This document shows positions 1 through 7,442 of a DNA stretch of 64,000 bases, in pieces. Both the position numbers and the translations under genes were made by a program. The notes under the pieces are model-generated. The model had not been told where the DNA came from and searched no databases. It saw nothing but the letters and a program-made list of their open reading frames with translations. Within the stretch, counting starts at the first letter, position 1; every line of letters begins with the position of its first letter. The stretch lies in the NCBI GenBank assembly GCA_016794365.1, contig JAEUKB010000079.1:1-64000 (forward strand). The letters are read 5' to 3'. This DNA is from Myxococcales bacterium (GTDB lineage Bacteria > Myxococcota_A > Polyangia > Palsa-1104 > JAEUJZ01).

Positions 1-1
1 T

Positions 2-199
2 GCGATATATGAAGCCACGGATGTTCGCCTTGGCTTATTGCTGGTGTTGGATTTAACAGACAAATCAAAGGGTATTCCACATATTGAGCAGAATGTTTGG
101 CTCGAAAAGCATGCAGTAGGCTCTTTTGCTGACACCAGATACGTAGTGGTATTTCGCGTGCCAGGGAATCGAATCCCTCCATCCTCTACGAGTACCTAA
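2..199 (+). CDS. C-terminal fragment of an unknown protein (cut by the window edge)
   Basis: An open frame runs in from the left edge and stops with TAA at 197-199, giving 65 residues of a C-terminus. The peptide contains the runs LLLVLDLTDKSKG, IEQNVWLEKHAV and YVVVFRVPGNR, with alternating hydrophobic stretches that suggest a globular alpha/beta domain. The DNA is visibly richer in A+T than the genes to the right, which fits a transferred region. Its stop overlaps by 4 bp the end of the convergent XRE gene. I do not recognise the family. The N-terminus must be read from upstream sequence. Confidence 0.6.
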   Translation, partial: AIYEATDVRLGLLLVLDLTDKSKGIPHIEQNVWLEKHAVGSFADTRYVVVFRVPGNRIPPSSTST

Positions 200-453
200 A
201 CCGCCGGATGAACCAACTCATCCAACTCCCTCCCCCCATCCCCAAACGCCAACCAGCTCGCCCGCACCTTCAACGCCCGCGCCAGTCGCTCCACGGTATC
301 CACCGCTGGCAACTGCCGCCCCTTCTCAATGTCCCCGATGGTCGAGTGACTCACCCCCGCGAGCTTCCCGAGCCGGATAAGGCCAAGACCGGCTTCCCGC
401 CGAGTTTGAAACAGACGAGCCCCGAGTCCCGCGCACGCCATCGGTGTTGACAC
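196..453 (-). CDS. Small XRE-family transcriptional regulator
   Basis: This 85-residue protein is almost entirely one Cro/C1-type helix-turn-helix domain (about residues 8-68). It contains the typical LGKLAGVSHSTIGDIEKG recognition-helix pattern followed by VERLARALKV. The first codon at 453 is GTG. An ATG four codons further in (441) is an equally possible start. Single-domain XRE proteins of this size act as DNA-binding repressors or antitoxins. The gene is divergent from the transporter at 621, so it may control that promoter. The target is inferred from position only. Confidence 0.8.
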   Translation of the reverse strand: MSTPMACAGLGARLFQTRREAGLGLIRLGKLAGVSHSTIGDIEKGRQLPAVDTVERLARALKVRASWLAFGDGGRELDELVHPAV

Positions 454-620
454 ACCGAACCGCGTACCACGACCGCACGTTTGTCTGAATCTTGACTTGC
501 CATTGTCGTGTTTTCCGTATAGATGATGTTCTCACGTTGCCAACACGGAACCGAGCGCCCCGTGACGGCTTCGTTGGATGGATGTCCGTTCCCTACCACG
601 CAGGCCGCTCTGGCCGTGCC

Positions 621-1856
621 ATGTCCGCCACTCATCCCCGCGCCCTGCTTATCCTGTGTCTCGTCGAACTTCTGGAGCGAACCGCCGGTGTGCTTGTTGC
701 CGCGCTGCTCATCCTGTTTCTGACCGAAGCGCGGGGCCTGTCCACGTCTGACGCGACCGCACTTTCCGGCTCGTTTCTGGCGCTCACGTACTTCACCACC
801 CTCATCGGCGGACTCCTTACCGACCGCTATCTCGGCACCCGCGCCGCGATGCAGCTCGGAGCGCTCGTCTGCCTCGGCGGCTACGCCGTCGTGGCCTTCT
901 TCCCCGACACATCGCCGTGGTTCGGACTCGGACTCATCGCGCTTGGCCAAGGATTCTTCCGACCCGGCATCACGTCGAGTCTCGCCCGCCTCTACCTTCA
1001 GACTCCCGAGCTACGCGACGGCGGGTACAGCCTCTTCTATCTCTCGGTCAACATCGGCGGCGCGGTTGGTCCGCTTCTCGGTAGTGCCGTGAAGCGTCTC
1101 TTCGGCTGGCCGAGCGTCTTTGTGCTGGCCTCATCGCTGATGGCGCTGTCCGTCGTTACGACCGTGTGGTTCCGTGAATCTGAGCGAAAAGGAGAACGCC
1201 CACAGCCGACCGGTAACGCGCCGTCGCCGCTGGCAGACCTCAAAGCCGCACTGCCCTACCTCACCGTCTTCATTATCTACCTGAGTGTTTACGCACAAAG
1301 TTCGGGGGTGCTGCTTCTCTTCGCCCGCGACCAGGTGCAGCGCAGCGTCCTCGGTCACGCCATAGCTGTCGAAACCATTGCCGCGTTCCCCTCGATGTTC
1401 GTCCTCAGTGCGACGCTTCTCGTGTCAGCGGTGATTCATCGGCTGCGCAAACAGAGATGCGAACCAGCGACCGGAGCGAAAATCATCGCCGGACTGCTTG
1501 TGACGGTGGCCGCGTTCGTGGTGTTGAGCGTCGCTTCAGGTCAAGTCAGCACCGACCAAAAGGTCGCGTTCATCTGGCTCGGCCTCACCATGGCGCTCAT
1601 CTCAACCGGCGAACTCTTGGTCGTGCCGATGATGCAGTCGCTCTTGGGTCAGCTCGCTCCCCGGTTAGCCTTCACGACGGCGTTTCTGTTCGTCGCCATG
1701 TCTATCGGCTACACGCTCGGCGGATGGGTGGGAACGATGTATGAACGGCTTTCAGGTGTGGTGTTTTGGGGAGTGTGTGCTGGGTTGGTGGGAGTTGCAG
1801 TAGTGGGGATGATGTTGTTCACGCGACGACGACATGCTGGTCGAAATGGTAGATAG
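621..1856 (+). CDS. POT/PTR2-type major facilitator transporter
   Basis: A 411-residue hydrophobic protein with about 12 membrane segments. The N-terminus carries the POT signature area (LCLVELLERTAGV), then GGLLTDRYLGTRAAMQLGA, matching the family's loop 2-3 motif GGxLADRxLG. The usual E-x-x-E-R-F/Y-Y-G proton/peptide motif of oligopeptide POT proteins is only partly kept (ELLERTAG), so the substrate need not be a peptide. The start at 621 puts the first helix directly after a short N-terminus. ATG codons at 582 and an earlier in-frame start at 492 add 13-43 residues of non-membrane sequence. It overlaps the next reading frame by 23 bp and is divergent from the XRE gene, inside the putative island. 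Confidence 0.82.
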   Translation: MSATHPRALLILCLVELLERTAGVLVAALLILFLTEARGLSTSDATALSGSFLALTYFTTLIGGLLTDRYLGTRAAMQLGALVCLGGYAVVAFFPDTSPWFGLGLIALGQGFFRPGITSSLARLYLQTPELRDGGYSLFYLSVNIGGAVGPLLGSAVKRLFGWPSVFVLASSLMALSVVTTVWFRESERKGERPQPTGNAPSPLADLKAALPYLTVFIIYLSVYAQSSGVLLLFARDQVQRSVLGHAIAVETIAAFPSMFVLSATLLVSAVIHRLRKQRCEPATGAKIIAGLLVTVAAFVVLSVASGQVSTDQKVAFIWLGLTMALISTGELLVVPMMQSLLGQLAPRLAFTTAFLFVAMSIGYTLGGWVGTMYERLSGVVFWGVCAGLVGVAVVGMMLFTRRRHAGRNGR

Positions 1857-2220
1857 TCCCGTCCTCGCATCGCTTCCAACCAGCGCCTTACGCGCAGATG
1901 AAAGGTACACGCTGACCGTCAATCCCGAACATCTAGGCTCGACGCTGGACGAGCTGCTTACTGCCGAGAACACGTTGACCGAGGTGACACGAATCGCCGA
2001 AGAGCGCGTGCGGGTCTACCTGTCCACTCGCTCGGCTGGCTCCGAACCGGTCAGCCAGCCTTCGGACGAAGAAAAAGTCCGCGGAGACGATTCACCCGCC
2101 CGAACGTGTGTTAGAAGCCGGGCATGCATCTCTCGGTGGACATCCGCGACTGGCTGGACGACAACGACGAACCGGCGACGCCCGCGCTGCGCTCGAAAGT
2201 GCTGCGCATCGCGCGGCTGA
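1834..2220 (+). CDS. Hypothetical protein overlapping the transporter end
   Basis: This frame starts inside the last codons of the transporter (23-bp overlap) and its first 75 residues look protein-like, with acidic and amphipathic segments (HLGSTLDELLTAENTLTEVT). After about residue 90 the composition turns Arg/Cys-rich and overlaps out of frame with the next gene at 2124, so the true end may be disrupted by a frameshift or the frame may be spurious beyond there. No family was recognised. Overlapping position suggests translational coupling with the transporter if it is real. Confidence 0.4.
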   Translation: MLVEMVDSPVLASLPTSALRADERYTLTVNPEHLGSTLDELLTAENTLTEVTRIAEERVRVYLSTRSAGSEPVSQPSDEEKVRGDDSPARTCVRSRACISRWTSATGWTTTTNRRRPRCARKCCASRG

Positions 2221-2474
2221 TTGAGTATGGCGGGACTCTGGAGCCAGGTGAAATGCGCATCACGCTGGTCGAGTGCAGTCGGCGACCGGGACGGAAGGCG
2301 TGCGATGGTCTGCTCTTTGTCACGAAGACAGAGGACGACCTTCTGTTTGCAGTCTGTCCGATTTGCAAAAACGAGAGCATCACCATTTCCGGCTGGCAAG
2401 ACACGCTCTACGCTGACGGTCCGCCGCAGCCGTTTCCCCCGCCTGAGCCGAAAGACCCAGCGCTCCTGAACTAA
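2124..2474 (+). CDS. Conserved-looking hypothetical protein with a CPIC motif
   Basis: A 116-residue protein with an ordered composition: an N-terminal helix region (SKVLRIARLIEYG), a beta-rich middle (EMRITLVECSRR, LLFVTKTEDDLLFAVCPIC) and a short proline-rich tail. The CPICKN pair of cysteines could be half of a metal-binding knuckle, but the second pair is missing. The frame overlaps the preceding doubtful frame. It lies at the head of the run of small immunity-type proteins and may belong with them. Function is unknown. Confidence 0.65.
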   Translation: MHLSVDIRDWLDDNDEPATPALRSKVLRIARLIEYGGTLEPGEMRITLVECSRRPGRKACDGLLFVTKTEDDLLFAVCPICKNESITISGWQDTLYADGPPQPFPPPEPKDPALLN

Positions 2475-2489
2475 TATTAGGCATGTATT

Positions 2490-2509
2490 ATGCTTCTTAT
2501 TTGAAGCAT
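2490..2509. repeat. Small hairpin (ATGCTTC / GAAGCAT)
   Basis: A 7-bp perfect inverted repeat around the loop TTATTT lies 15 bp after the stop of the upstream gene. A T-rich tract does not follow, so terminator function is uncertain. The arm sequence and TTATT loop resemble the hairpins at 8054-8158 and 30842-30868. Confidence 0.6.
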
Positions 2510-2577
2510 GCCGTGCCTCGGCGAACTCTTCCTCCCCAACGGTCGGATTCTCTTCATCCACCTAGAGACAAGTTTCA

Positions 2578-2799
2578 ATGAAGTTCTACGGATATCGAGA
2601 GGACAACGACTCTGACACGCCGGAAGTCTTGACCGAGGTTACGCTCGTCGCATCACCGACAGTCTTGCGACAGCTCGCGGATTTTCTTCTTCACACCGCG
2701 AACCTGATGGAACAGCATGGCCCGCGCTTTGGCCATGAACACTTTGAGCGCCAAGGGCGAGATGAGCCAGCGTTCATCGTGGCAGGCGAAGATTACTAG
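2578..2799 (+). CDS. Imm32-like immunity protein
   Basis: A 73-residue acidic protein beginning MKFYGYREDND, followed by LTEVTLVASPTVLRQLADFLLHTANLM and an FGHEHF motif, then a hydrophobic C-terminal strand. This order (K-x-Y-G-Y start, EVTL-ASP-LR-ADFL helix, GHEHF) matches what I remember of the Imm32 family, small proteins encoded next to polymorphic toxins. No toxin gene is adjacent, so its partner is unknown. The following gene's coding start lies 32 bp after its stop. The family assignment is from memory of the motif and has not been searched. Confidence 0.62.
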   Translation: MKFYGYREDNDSDTPEVLTEVTLVASPTVLRQLADFLLHTANLMEQHGPRFGHEHFERQGRDEPAFIVAGEDY

Positions 2800-2830
2800 C
2801 AGCCGCTCAAACAGAGGCGGAGCGCTAACC

Positions 2831-3391
2831 ATGTGTTTTCGACGGTATATCGGCTGCTATGAAAAACACTCCGACCGCTTTGTGAAGGACATTCCGCTTC
2901 GTCCGATTGCGCTCTCGTTCCTCCAGCATCTGTTTCGAACCGAGCTGGAATCGGAACACGACCCTCTGGTCGGTTATGTCTACGACATCGGTGCGACGCA
3001 TGCAGCCGCGCTGGCTTCGTATGCGACGGAGCCGCTCGACCTAGACAAGTTCGATTACTTTCTGGAGAGTGGAGAATCACCTGGGCGACGACCGAGCAAG
3101 AAAAATCTGATGGCGGGTGGTCCCGGTAACCTGCTCGCCATTTTCGATGATGACGGAGAGAAAGGCACACTCGCTCTCTACAACGAAGACGGAACACCGC
3201 AGCAGGGCGTGATTGCAGAGACGCAGGTGTATCGCTGTGCAGACTTCCCATCCCTTCGCAACTCCGACATCGAGCTAGGTTGGAGCGACGACATGGCGGC
3301 TTGTTTTGTGCGCATCGAGGACATCTATCGCGAGCTGCGGGTTCCCGACATGCGCGGGCCATCACTCAGCTCTCAAGAACAAGCAGACTAG
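2831..3391 (+). CDS. DUF7683-like small protein, probable immunity type
   Basis: A 186-residue acidic protein. Residues 1-60 carry the pattern YIGCYEKHSDRFVKDIPL, then LSFLQHLF and a YVYDIG segment followed by a helix, resembling the DUF7683 domain found among small immunity-type proteins. The remaining 120 residues (FDYFLESGE to the end) are not recognised. An upstream in-frame start at 2717 would add 38 residues that overlap the preceding gene and look non-coding, so the ATG at 2831 was chosen. It sits in a tight same-strand run of small genes. Confidence 0.55.
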   Translation: MCFRRYIGCYEKHSDRFVKDIPLRPIALSFLQHLFRTELESEHDPLVGYVYDIGATHAAALASYATEPLDLDKFDYFLESGESPGRRPSKKNLMAGGPGNLLAIFDDDGEKGTLALYNEDGTPQQGVIAETQVYRCADFPSLRNSDIELGWSDDMAACFVRIEDIYRELRVPDMRGPSLSSQEQAD

Positions 3392-3451
3392 ACGACGCCT
3401 ATCGTTGCCCTCCTTTTCGACAAGCGCGAGCAACTCCGAAGAGCCAGCCAG

Positions 3452-3820
3452 ATGTATACGGTTCTCAGAATCACGACAGACGCCGCACGCAGAGAAGCGC
3501 TCCTACAGCTTGGTGAACAGATGAACCAGAAACGAGCTGGGGTGTTCTCTGGACTGCGGAGGGCTGGGGATGGCTTTTCTTGTGAAGTCAGTAGCAGTCC
3601 ATCGTGGGATGCGCATGTCCAATCGCTGCATGGGTTCCTACGTGATTTTGCAGAGACGATTGCTCACGCTCAACAGATGGGAGCCGCAGTCACGGTCGAT
3701 GTGGCCATTGAACCGGAAGACCGCTCTGCAAGCGGCACGCCGTTCGTGCTCGGTGTATCACCGTCTCTGCTCACAGAAATGTCGGCGCTCGGTCTGCGAT
3801 GGGAACTCTCTGTCTACTAA
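3452..3820 (+). CDS. Hypothetical protein in the immunity-type cluster
   Basis: A 122-residue protein with an alpha/beta pattern: MYTVLRITTDAARREAL at the N-terminus, a central helix (HGFLRDFAETIAHAQQMG) and two strands (AVTVDVAIEPED, LRWELSVY). No family was recognised. The size, acidic character and position between the DUF7683-like and DUF6980-like genes suggest it belongs to the same class of small cytoplasmic inhibitors. That is inference from context. Confidence 0.6.
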   Translation: MYTVLRITTDAARREALLQLGEQMNQKRAGVFSGLRRAGDGFSCEVSSSPSWDAHVQSLHGFLRDFAETIAHAQQMGAAVTVDVAIEPEDRSASGTPFVLGVSPSLLTEMSALGLRWELSVY

Positions 3821-3842
3821 CGCGGTCGTTAGGAGTTGTTCG

Positions 3843-4121
3843 ATGAGCGACAACCCCTGGCCGTGCTGTAATTCCCTTGAGAACGCGGTTTTCGAGCAAG
3901 CCATCCGCTTCGTCGGGAAGTTTCGTGAATGGGGTATTCCTATCCCAGACGGTGGAACGTCCTTTATGGAAATGACGTTCTGTCCTTTTTGCGCAACCAG
4001 ACTGCCGCCCAGCCTACGCGACGCATGGTTCGACAAAGCAGAGGAACTCGGTATCGGTCCTCCCTACGACGAGATGCCCACAGAATATCTATCGGAGGCG
4101 TGGTGGTTGCTATCGAACTGA
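3843..4121 (+). CDS. DUF6980 family protein, probable immunity type
   Basis: A 92-residue protein. It contains WPCCNSLENAV, then IPIPDGGTSFMEMTFCPFC and LPPSLRDAWFDKAEELGI, ending in SEAWWLL. The paired cysteines (CC near the start and CPFC) and the L-P-x-S-L-R-D-x-W-F block are what I recall for DUF6980, a small metal-binding-looking family found among toxin immunity genes. A longer in-frame start at 3570 would overlap the previous gene completely, so ATG 3843 was chosen. It closes the row of small genes. Confidence 0.68.
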   Translation: MSDNPWPCCNSLENAVFEQAIRFVGKFREWGIPIPDGGTSFMEMTFCPFCATRLPPSLRDAWFDKAEELGIGPPYDEMPTEYLSEAWWLLSN

Positions 4122-4271
4122 GCTGTCGTCTCTCAGCATCACGGCTGCCGACTGTCCTTCCACAGAGGCAGACTCCACATCCAGAACGTCACCGGCTACC
4201 ACCAGCTCCGTTTCGGAAGTGGCTCTGTTCCACATCATGTGGAACGGTCGAATTTCTGGAACGACCCTTCT

Positions 4272-4307
4272 ATCGAAAATTCGATACCAATATCGAGATT
4301 TCGATAT
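4272..4307. promoter_or_regulatory. Double palindrome, second copy of the XRE operator
   Basis: Two inverted repeats sit side by side: ATCGAA-AA-TTCGAT and ATATCGA-GATT-TCGATAT. The 36-bp block is nearly the same as the double palindrome at the start of the XRE gene at 5862-5899, with the same order and the same CAATATCGAGAT centre. It lies in a 350-bp stretch (4122-4473) where I see no credible gene on either strand. It may be a second binding site for the neighbouring regulator, or a remnant of a lost promoter. Confidence 0.65.
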
Positions 4308-4473
4308 TTTCGTGCCAGCACCAACAACGGATAAGCCAGCACTCAGTACCGTCCCTCCGCAGCAGCCGATTCCAGTCCAACGAAGCGTGCCGTTGCTGCC
4401 GAGCTGAGTCCGTTTGAAAAGCACCAAGGAAATGAACAAGCGAGTTTAGCGACGGATGGAGCGGATTTGACCG

Positions 4474-5109
4474 TCAGTCTTCGAGGACCCAGGCAGGCAG
4501 CTCAATCTCTGTTTCGGGTACCCCCAAATGGTCGCGTTCTACTCGGTGAAGGTTTCTGACGTACTTCGGCAGGTCGTCGGCACGCGCATCACCGCCGTAT
4601 ACATCGACCGCCGACTGGAATCGCTCAATGAGTCGTCGATGTTCCACCAACCCCTTTTCGGTCATGGCTCGGACATCATCTAGGTCGCTGGCACTGAATC
4701 GCTTGAGCTTGCTGACGACCACATCCACCACGTCGAGCACCTCGATGGTGAGATGCTTTAGCAACGGATTCAATTCCGGCAGTGGGTGCCAGTGCGGCGA
4801 CAGCGGAAGAAACGGCAGCCCGCTCGACACGATTTCCAGGTACATGCGGTGCCGCTGCGCAACGCGACTGCCGGCGCCAGCCAGTTCAAGCAGTCTGTTT
4901 TTGTCCACTGCCGCCAGCTCGGTCGTTTCCAGAATGTCGCTGTCTTTGGTGCCACGCACATAATCGGTCTGAAGCATCAGCGCGGCGGAGCCAATCACGC
5001 GAAGGCGCAGCTTCTCCTCGCGGGCAGATTCCCAGCGACGGTCGATGTCTTGGAAAAACGAGCGGAATGGTTCAGGTGTCAGCACGAGCGGCTCGCAGGG
5101 CGGAGGCAA
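4474..5109 (-). CDS. DUF6036/AbiEii-like nucleotidyltransferase (toxin candidate)
   Basis: A 211-residue protein with a minimal nucleotidyltransferase core: LRVIGSAALMLQ (the G-S element) followed about 14 residues later by GTKDSDIL, giving the D-x-D metal-binding pair. A KLKRFSASDLDDVRAM segment near residue 140 fits the DUF6036/AbiEii type, where such enzymes act as toxins in bicistronic modules. The first codon at 5109 is TTG. A GTG at 5085 is another choice. Either start overlaps the end of the upstream XRE gene, which argues for coupled translation as an antitoxin-toxin pair. The substrate is unknown. Confidence 0.75.
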   Translation of the reverse strand: MPPPCEPLVLTPEPFRSFFQDIDRRWESAREEKLRLRVIGSAALMLQTDYVRGTKDSDILETTELAAVDKNRLLELAGAGSRVAQRHRMYLEIVSSGLPFLPLSPHWHPLPELNPLLKHLTIEVLDVVDVVVSKLKRFSASDLDDVRAMTEKGLVEHRRLIERFQSAVDVYGGDARADDLPKYVRNLHRVERDHLGVPETEIELPAWVLED

Positions 5110-5863
5110 AGTCAGAGGGTTGTACCGAAGTCGCGATGCGCCAGCGCTGGGAAATGTCGGAAGCCGTCGCCATCACTTCGTCCAGGGTGCTCTGGCTACG
5201 GATGTCGGAGTCGAGGACATCCGGCGGCAGGGTGTCAGCGGTTCGTTGCGCCTCAGATTGGACTCGGAAAGCAGCCAGCCAGTTTTCGATGAGCAGTGCG
5301 GCGCGTCGATAGCGCAGCGCCCATGGTCGCGATAGCTCGGACGATTCTTTGTGGAGCGCAAGGAGCGTGTTTTCGAGGAGCCAGCCCAAGCGTCGCTGAA
5401 GTCCCGTTTCGACAAGCTGCGCGTGAAGCTTGGGCAAGTTAAGACGGTCGATGTTCTGAACCAGGACGGGCGCGAGTGCGGTAAGCAGTCGGGACGACTC
5501 CGCGCCAATCAGCGTCTCACGGACCACATCGGACACCTCGGTGAGCTGCTCACTCGGCAGCACGTCGAAGCGCTCTTGCAGATGAACCGCCCCGAGCCGA
5601 GCCAGCGCATTTTGAAGCGTGTCGGTATGGCTTTTCTGACGACGAGGAGCAAAGTCCGCCAGGGTGACGTTGAAGAGCTGAAGGAGCATCACCAGCTGCT
5701 CGGCGGTAAACGAACCCGCGCCGTTTTCCAGCTCACTCAGACGGCTCTGTGACAGTCCCAGCTTCTTGGCCAGCTCGGCTTGGCTCAGGCGTCGCTCCCG
5801 ACGGAGAATGCGAACCTTCTTCGCTATCGCGAGTCGTGTAGATTCGAGCGTTGACGTACTCAT
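5072..5863 (-). CDS. XRE regulator, likely antitoxin of the nucleotidyltransferase
   Basis: A 263-residue protein. Residues 14-68 form an XRE helix-turn-helix (LSQAELAKKLGLSQSRLSEL, then AEQLVMLLQLFNVTL). The remaining 190 residues are helical and resemble no domain I can name. They probably bind or neutralise the partner enzyme. It is the first gene of a two-gene unit that overlaps the nucleotidyltransferase by 14-38 bp, depending on the start chosen. Its start codon touches a double palindrome (5862-5899), so autorepression is likely. It lies inside the island, next to the integrase. Confidence 0.78.
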   Translation of the reverse strand: MSTSTLESTRLAIAKKVRILRRERRLSQAELAKKLGLSQSRLSELENGAGSFTAEQLVMLLQLFNVTLADFAPRRQKSHTDTLQNALARLGAVHLQERFDVLPSEQLTEVSDVVRETLIGAESSRLLTALAPVLVQNIDRLNLPKLHAQLVETGLQRRLGWLLENTLLALHKESSELSRPWALRYRRAALLIENWLAAFRVQSEAQRTADTLPPDVLDSDIRSQSTLDEVMATASDISQRWRIATSVQPSDFASALRAARADT

Positions 5864-5899
5864 ATCGAAAATCCGATATCAATATCGAGATATCGATAA
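5862..5899. promoter_or_regulatory. Double palindromic operator at the XRE/toxin promoter
   Basis: Two adjacent inverted repeats, ATATCG-AAAATC-CGATAT and ATCGA-GATA-TCGAT, cover the start codon and leader of the XRE gene. XRE regulators of toxin-antitoxin units usually bind palindromes in their own promoter. The near-identical copy at 4272-4307 supports a functional site. Confidence 0.7.
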
Positions 5900-5928
5900 T
5901 TACATCACTCATCCGACGCTGTCAACTC

Positions 5929-7173
5929 CTACCATTCCCGTGATGATGCGACCGAGCCGAACCGCAGCCGGTCCATTTCATCGCCTAGATAGTCGGGGGC
6001 AAGGTGGGCGTAAATCATGGTCATCTTGATGTCGCTGTGTCCGAGGATTTTTTGCAGCGTCAGGATGTTCCCTCCGGCCATCATGTAGTGCGACGCGAAG
6101 GTATGGCGGAGGGCATGCCAGGGTCTTTGCATCTCCGTGCAACCTTCTTCCTCTAACAGCTCTGCGATGCCGAGCATGTCTTCATGACTGCCCATGCGGA
6201 ACTGGAGCTGCGCTGGAATCACGGAACTCAGTCGCTTCCGCGCTGCGCGTGCTTGTTCGCCGGTACTGCTTGCAGTCTGTTTGCGCTTCTGTAACTGCGC
6301 GTCCTTGTCCTTCCCGGCGCGCACCGGAAATACCAGCGCGTCTTTCATGGCGGGACAATGCTTCTGCCACTCGCGCAGAATCGGAACCAGTTCGATGTTG
6401 ATGCGCAGATGCCGCGCTTTGCCCGACTTGGGCGCGAGCGTGTAGCTCCGCGAGACATCGAGCCGCCTATGGTCCAGGTCCACATCCTGCCAGCGCAGAC
6501 CGAACAGCTCTCCTTTGCGGAGTCCGGTAAAGAGAGCGGTCGCGACCATCGCATACAGCAGCCGGTCATCGTAGGAGCCTCCTACCGCACGTTCCCTCGC
6601 TACGTTCAGGAGTCGCGGAATCTCGCTCCGGTCCTTCCCTCCCAGGTATTCGAGCAGATGTTCCATCGGCGAGCGCTCGACCCCGACACACGGGTTGTCA
6701 CAGCGAATCACGCCTTCCCGCCGCGCCCAGTTGTAGACGGTCGAGAGCGCCCGGAGCGTATGCGTCACCGTGTTCTTCGCAAACAGAGTCATCAAGCGGT
6801 CGCGTTCCTTGCGGACATCCGCTTGCTTGATGCTGGTCACCGGTCGCTCTCCAAGCGTGTTTAGGAGTCGACGCAGCGCAGTCTGTGTCTCGCTCTTGTA
6901 CCGAGCCAGGTCTTTGATGCGCGGACGGTTGTAGTTCTTCAGGAACTGGTCACAGACCTCCGCAACCGTCAACTCCTTCACTTCCGGCTCGGGTTCAGGA
7001 ATCCCAACCGCACCGCGTGCAACCCGCGCCTCGATTTCGAGCAGGAACCGCTTGGCCAGTGCTTTGGTCGGTTGATGACTGGCCCGCTGCTTGCGCTGAC
7101 CATCTACGTCCAGGAAGCGGATGTACCAGCCAACGAACTTGCCGTTCTTCTCTTTCTTGACCACATCGCCCAT
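5929..7173 (-). CDS. Tyrosine site-specific integrase of the island
   Basis: A phage-type integrase of 414 residues. An N-terminal Arm-DNA-binding region (KKEKNGKFVGWYIRF), a SAM-like core-binding domain (about 70-170) and a C-terminal catalytic domain are visible. Counting from the ATG at 7173, the active residues are Arg219 (TGLRKGEL), His353 and Arg356 (HALRHTF), His379 (ILGHSDIK) and Tyr388. The set is complete, so the enzyme should be active. An upstream TTG at 7206 would add 11 residues. The gene points away from the truncated tRNA-Sec at 7373-7440, the presumed attachment site. Confidence 0.92.
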   Translation of the reverse strand: MGDVVKKEKNGKFVGWYIRFLDVDGQRKQRASHQPTKALAKRFLLEIEARVARGAVGIPEPEPEVKELTVAEVCDQFLKNYNRPRIKDLARYKSETQTALRRLLNTLGERPVTSIKQADVRKERDRLMTLFAKNTVTHTLRALSTVYNWARREGVIRCDNPCVGVERSPMEHLLEYLGGKDRSEIPRLLNVARERAVGGSYDDRLLYAMVATALFTGLRKGELFGLRWQDVDLDHRRLDVSRSYTLAPKSGKARHLRINIELVPILREWQKHCPAMKDALVFPVRAGKDKDAQLQKRKQTASSTGEQARAARKRLSSVIPAQLQFRMGSHEDMLGIAELLEEEGCTEMQRPWHALRHTFASHYMMAGGNILTLQKILGHSDIKMTMIYAHLAPDYLGDEMDRLRFGSVASSREW

Positions 7174-7372
7174 GGCACACGGTTTGACCCCAAATGCAGG
7201 GTCCAATCAAGAGAGAGTCGCTCCCTTCGTCGAGAAAAAAATCCGCTGGTGGTCCAAATGTGGTCCAAGGAAGCCAATATGACCGGTAATGATTGGTTGG
7301 TTTGAAATTCAATCTATCGTCGGAAACGTGATGACCGGTGTAGATGGCTCAGCACGGGTCAGCAGCTTTATC

Positions 7373-7440
7373 CCAGTCTTCAAAATTGGTGGCGCTGGTG
7401 TAAAAGCCGGCGCGGCGGGTTCGATTCCCGTACGCCCCCG
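7373..7440 (+). tRNA. selC: Truncated selenocysteine tRNA gene, 3' part (attachment site remnant)
   Basis: Visible parts are: anticodon stem 7373-7377/7385-7389 (CCAGT/ATTGG), loop with anticodon TCA at 7380-7382, a long variable arm with a 7-bp stem 7392-7398/7407-7413, a T arm 7415-7419/7427-7431 with loop TTCGATT, then eight acceptor bases ACGCCCCC and discriminator G at 7440. TCA anticodon, long extra arm, eight-base acceptor strand and G73 are features of bacterial tRNA-Sec. The matching 5' strand GGGGGCGT and the D arm are absent upstream, so this copy is broken. CCA is not encoded. Confidence 0.8.
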
Positions 7441-7442
7441 TT

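Larger units (their letters stand above)
1..7440. mobile_element. Right part of a genomic island integrated in the selenocysteine tRNA gene
   Basis: The stretch ends with a tyrosine integrase (5929-7173) followed about 200 bp later by the 3' two-thirds of a tRNA-Sec gene (7373-7440) that lacks its 5' acceptor strand and D arm. Such a truncated tRNA end is what an integrase leaves at the far side of an element inserted in a tRNA gene. selC is a well-known island target in other bacteria. The cargo is accessory: XRE regulators, a nucleotidyltransferase toxin candidate, and small immunity-type proteins. The left end lies outside the window, where an intact selC would be expected. The boundaries are inferred. 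Confidence 0.6.

Noticed and set aside
158..180. tRNA T-arm-like sequence GGGAATCGAATCCC
   Set aside because: Neither strand gives a correct seven-base T loop with five-base stem plus acceptor; it lies inside the partial coding frame.
4110..4439. 109-residue minus-strand frame over the second palindrome
   Set aside because: No domain pattern, no ribosome site, and part of it is just the translated palindrome.
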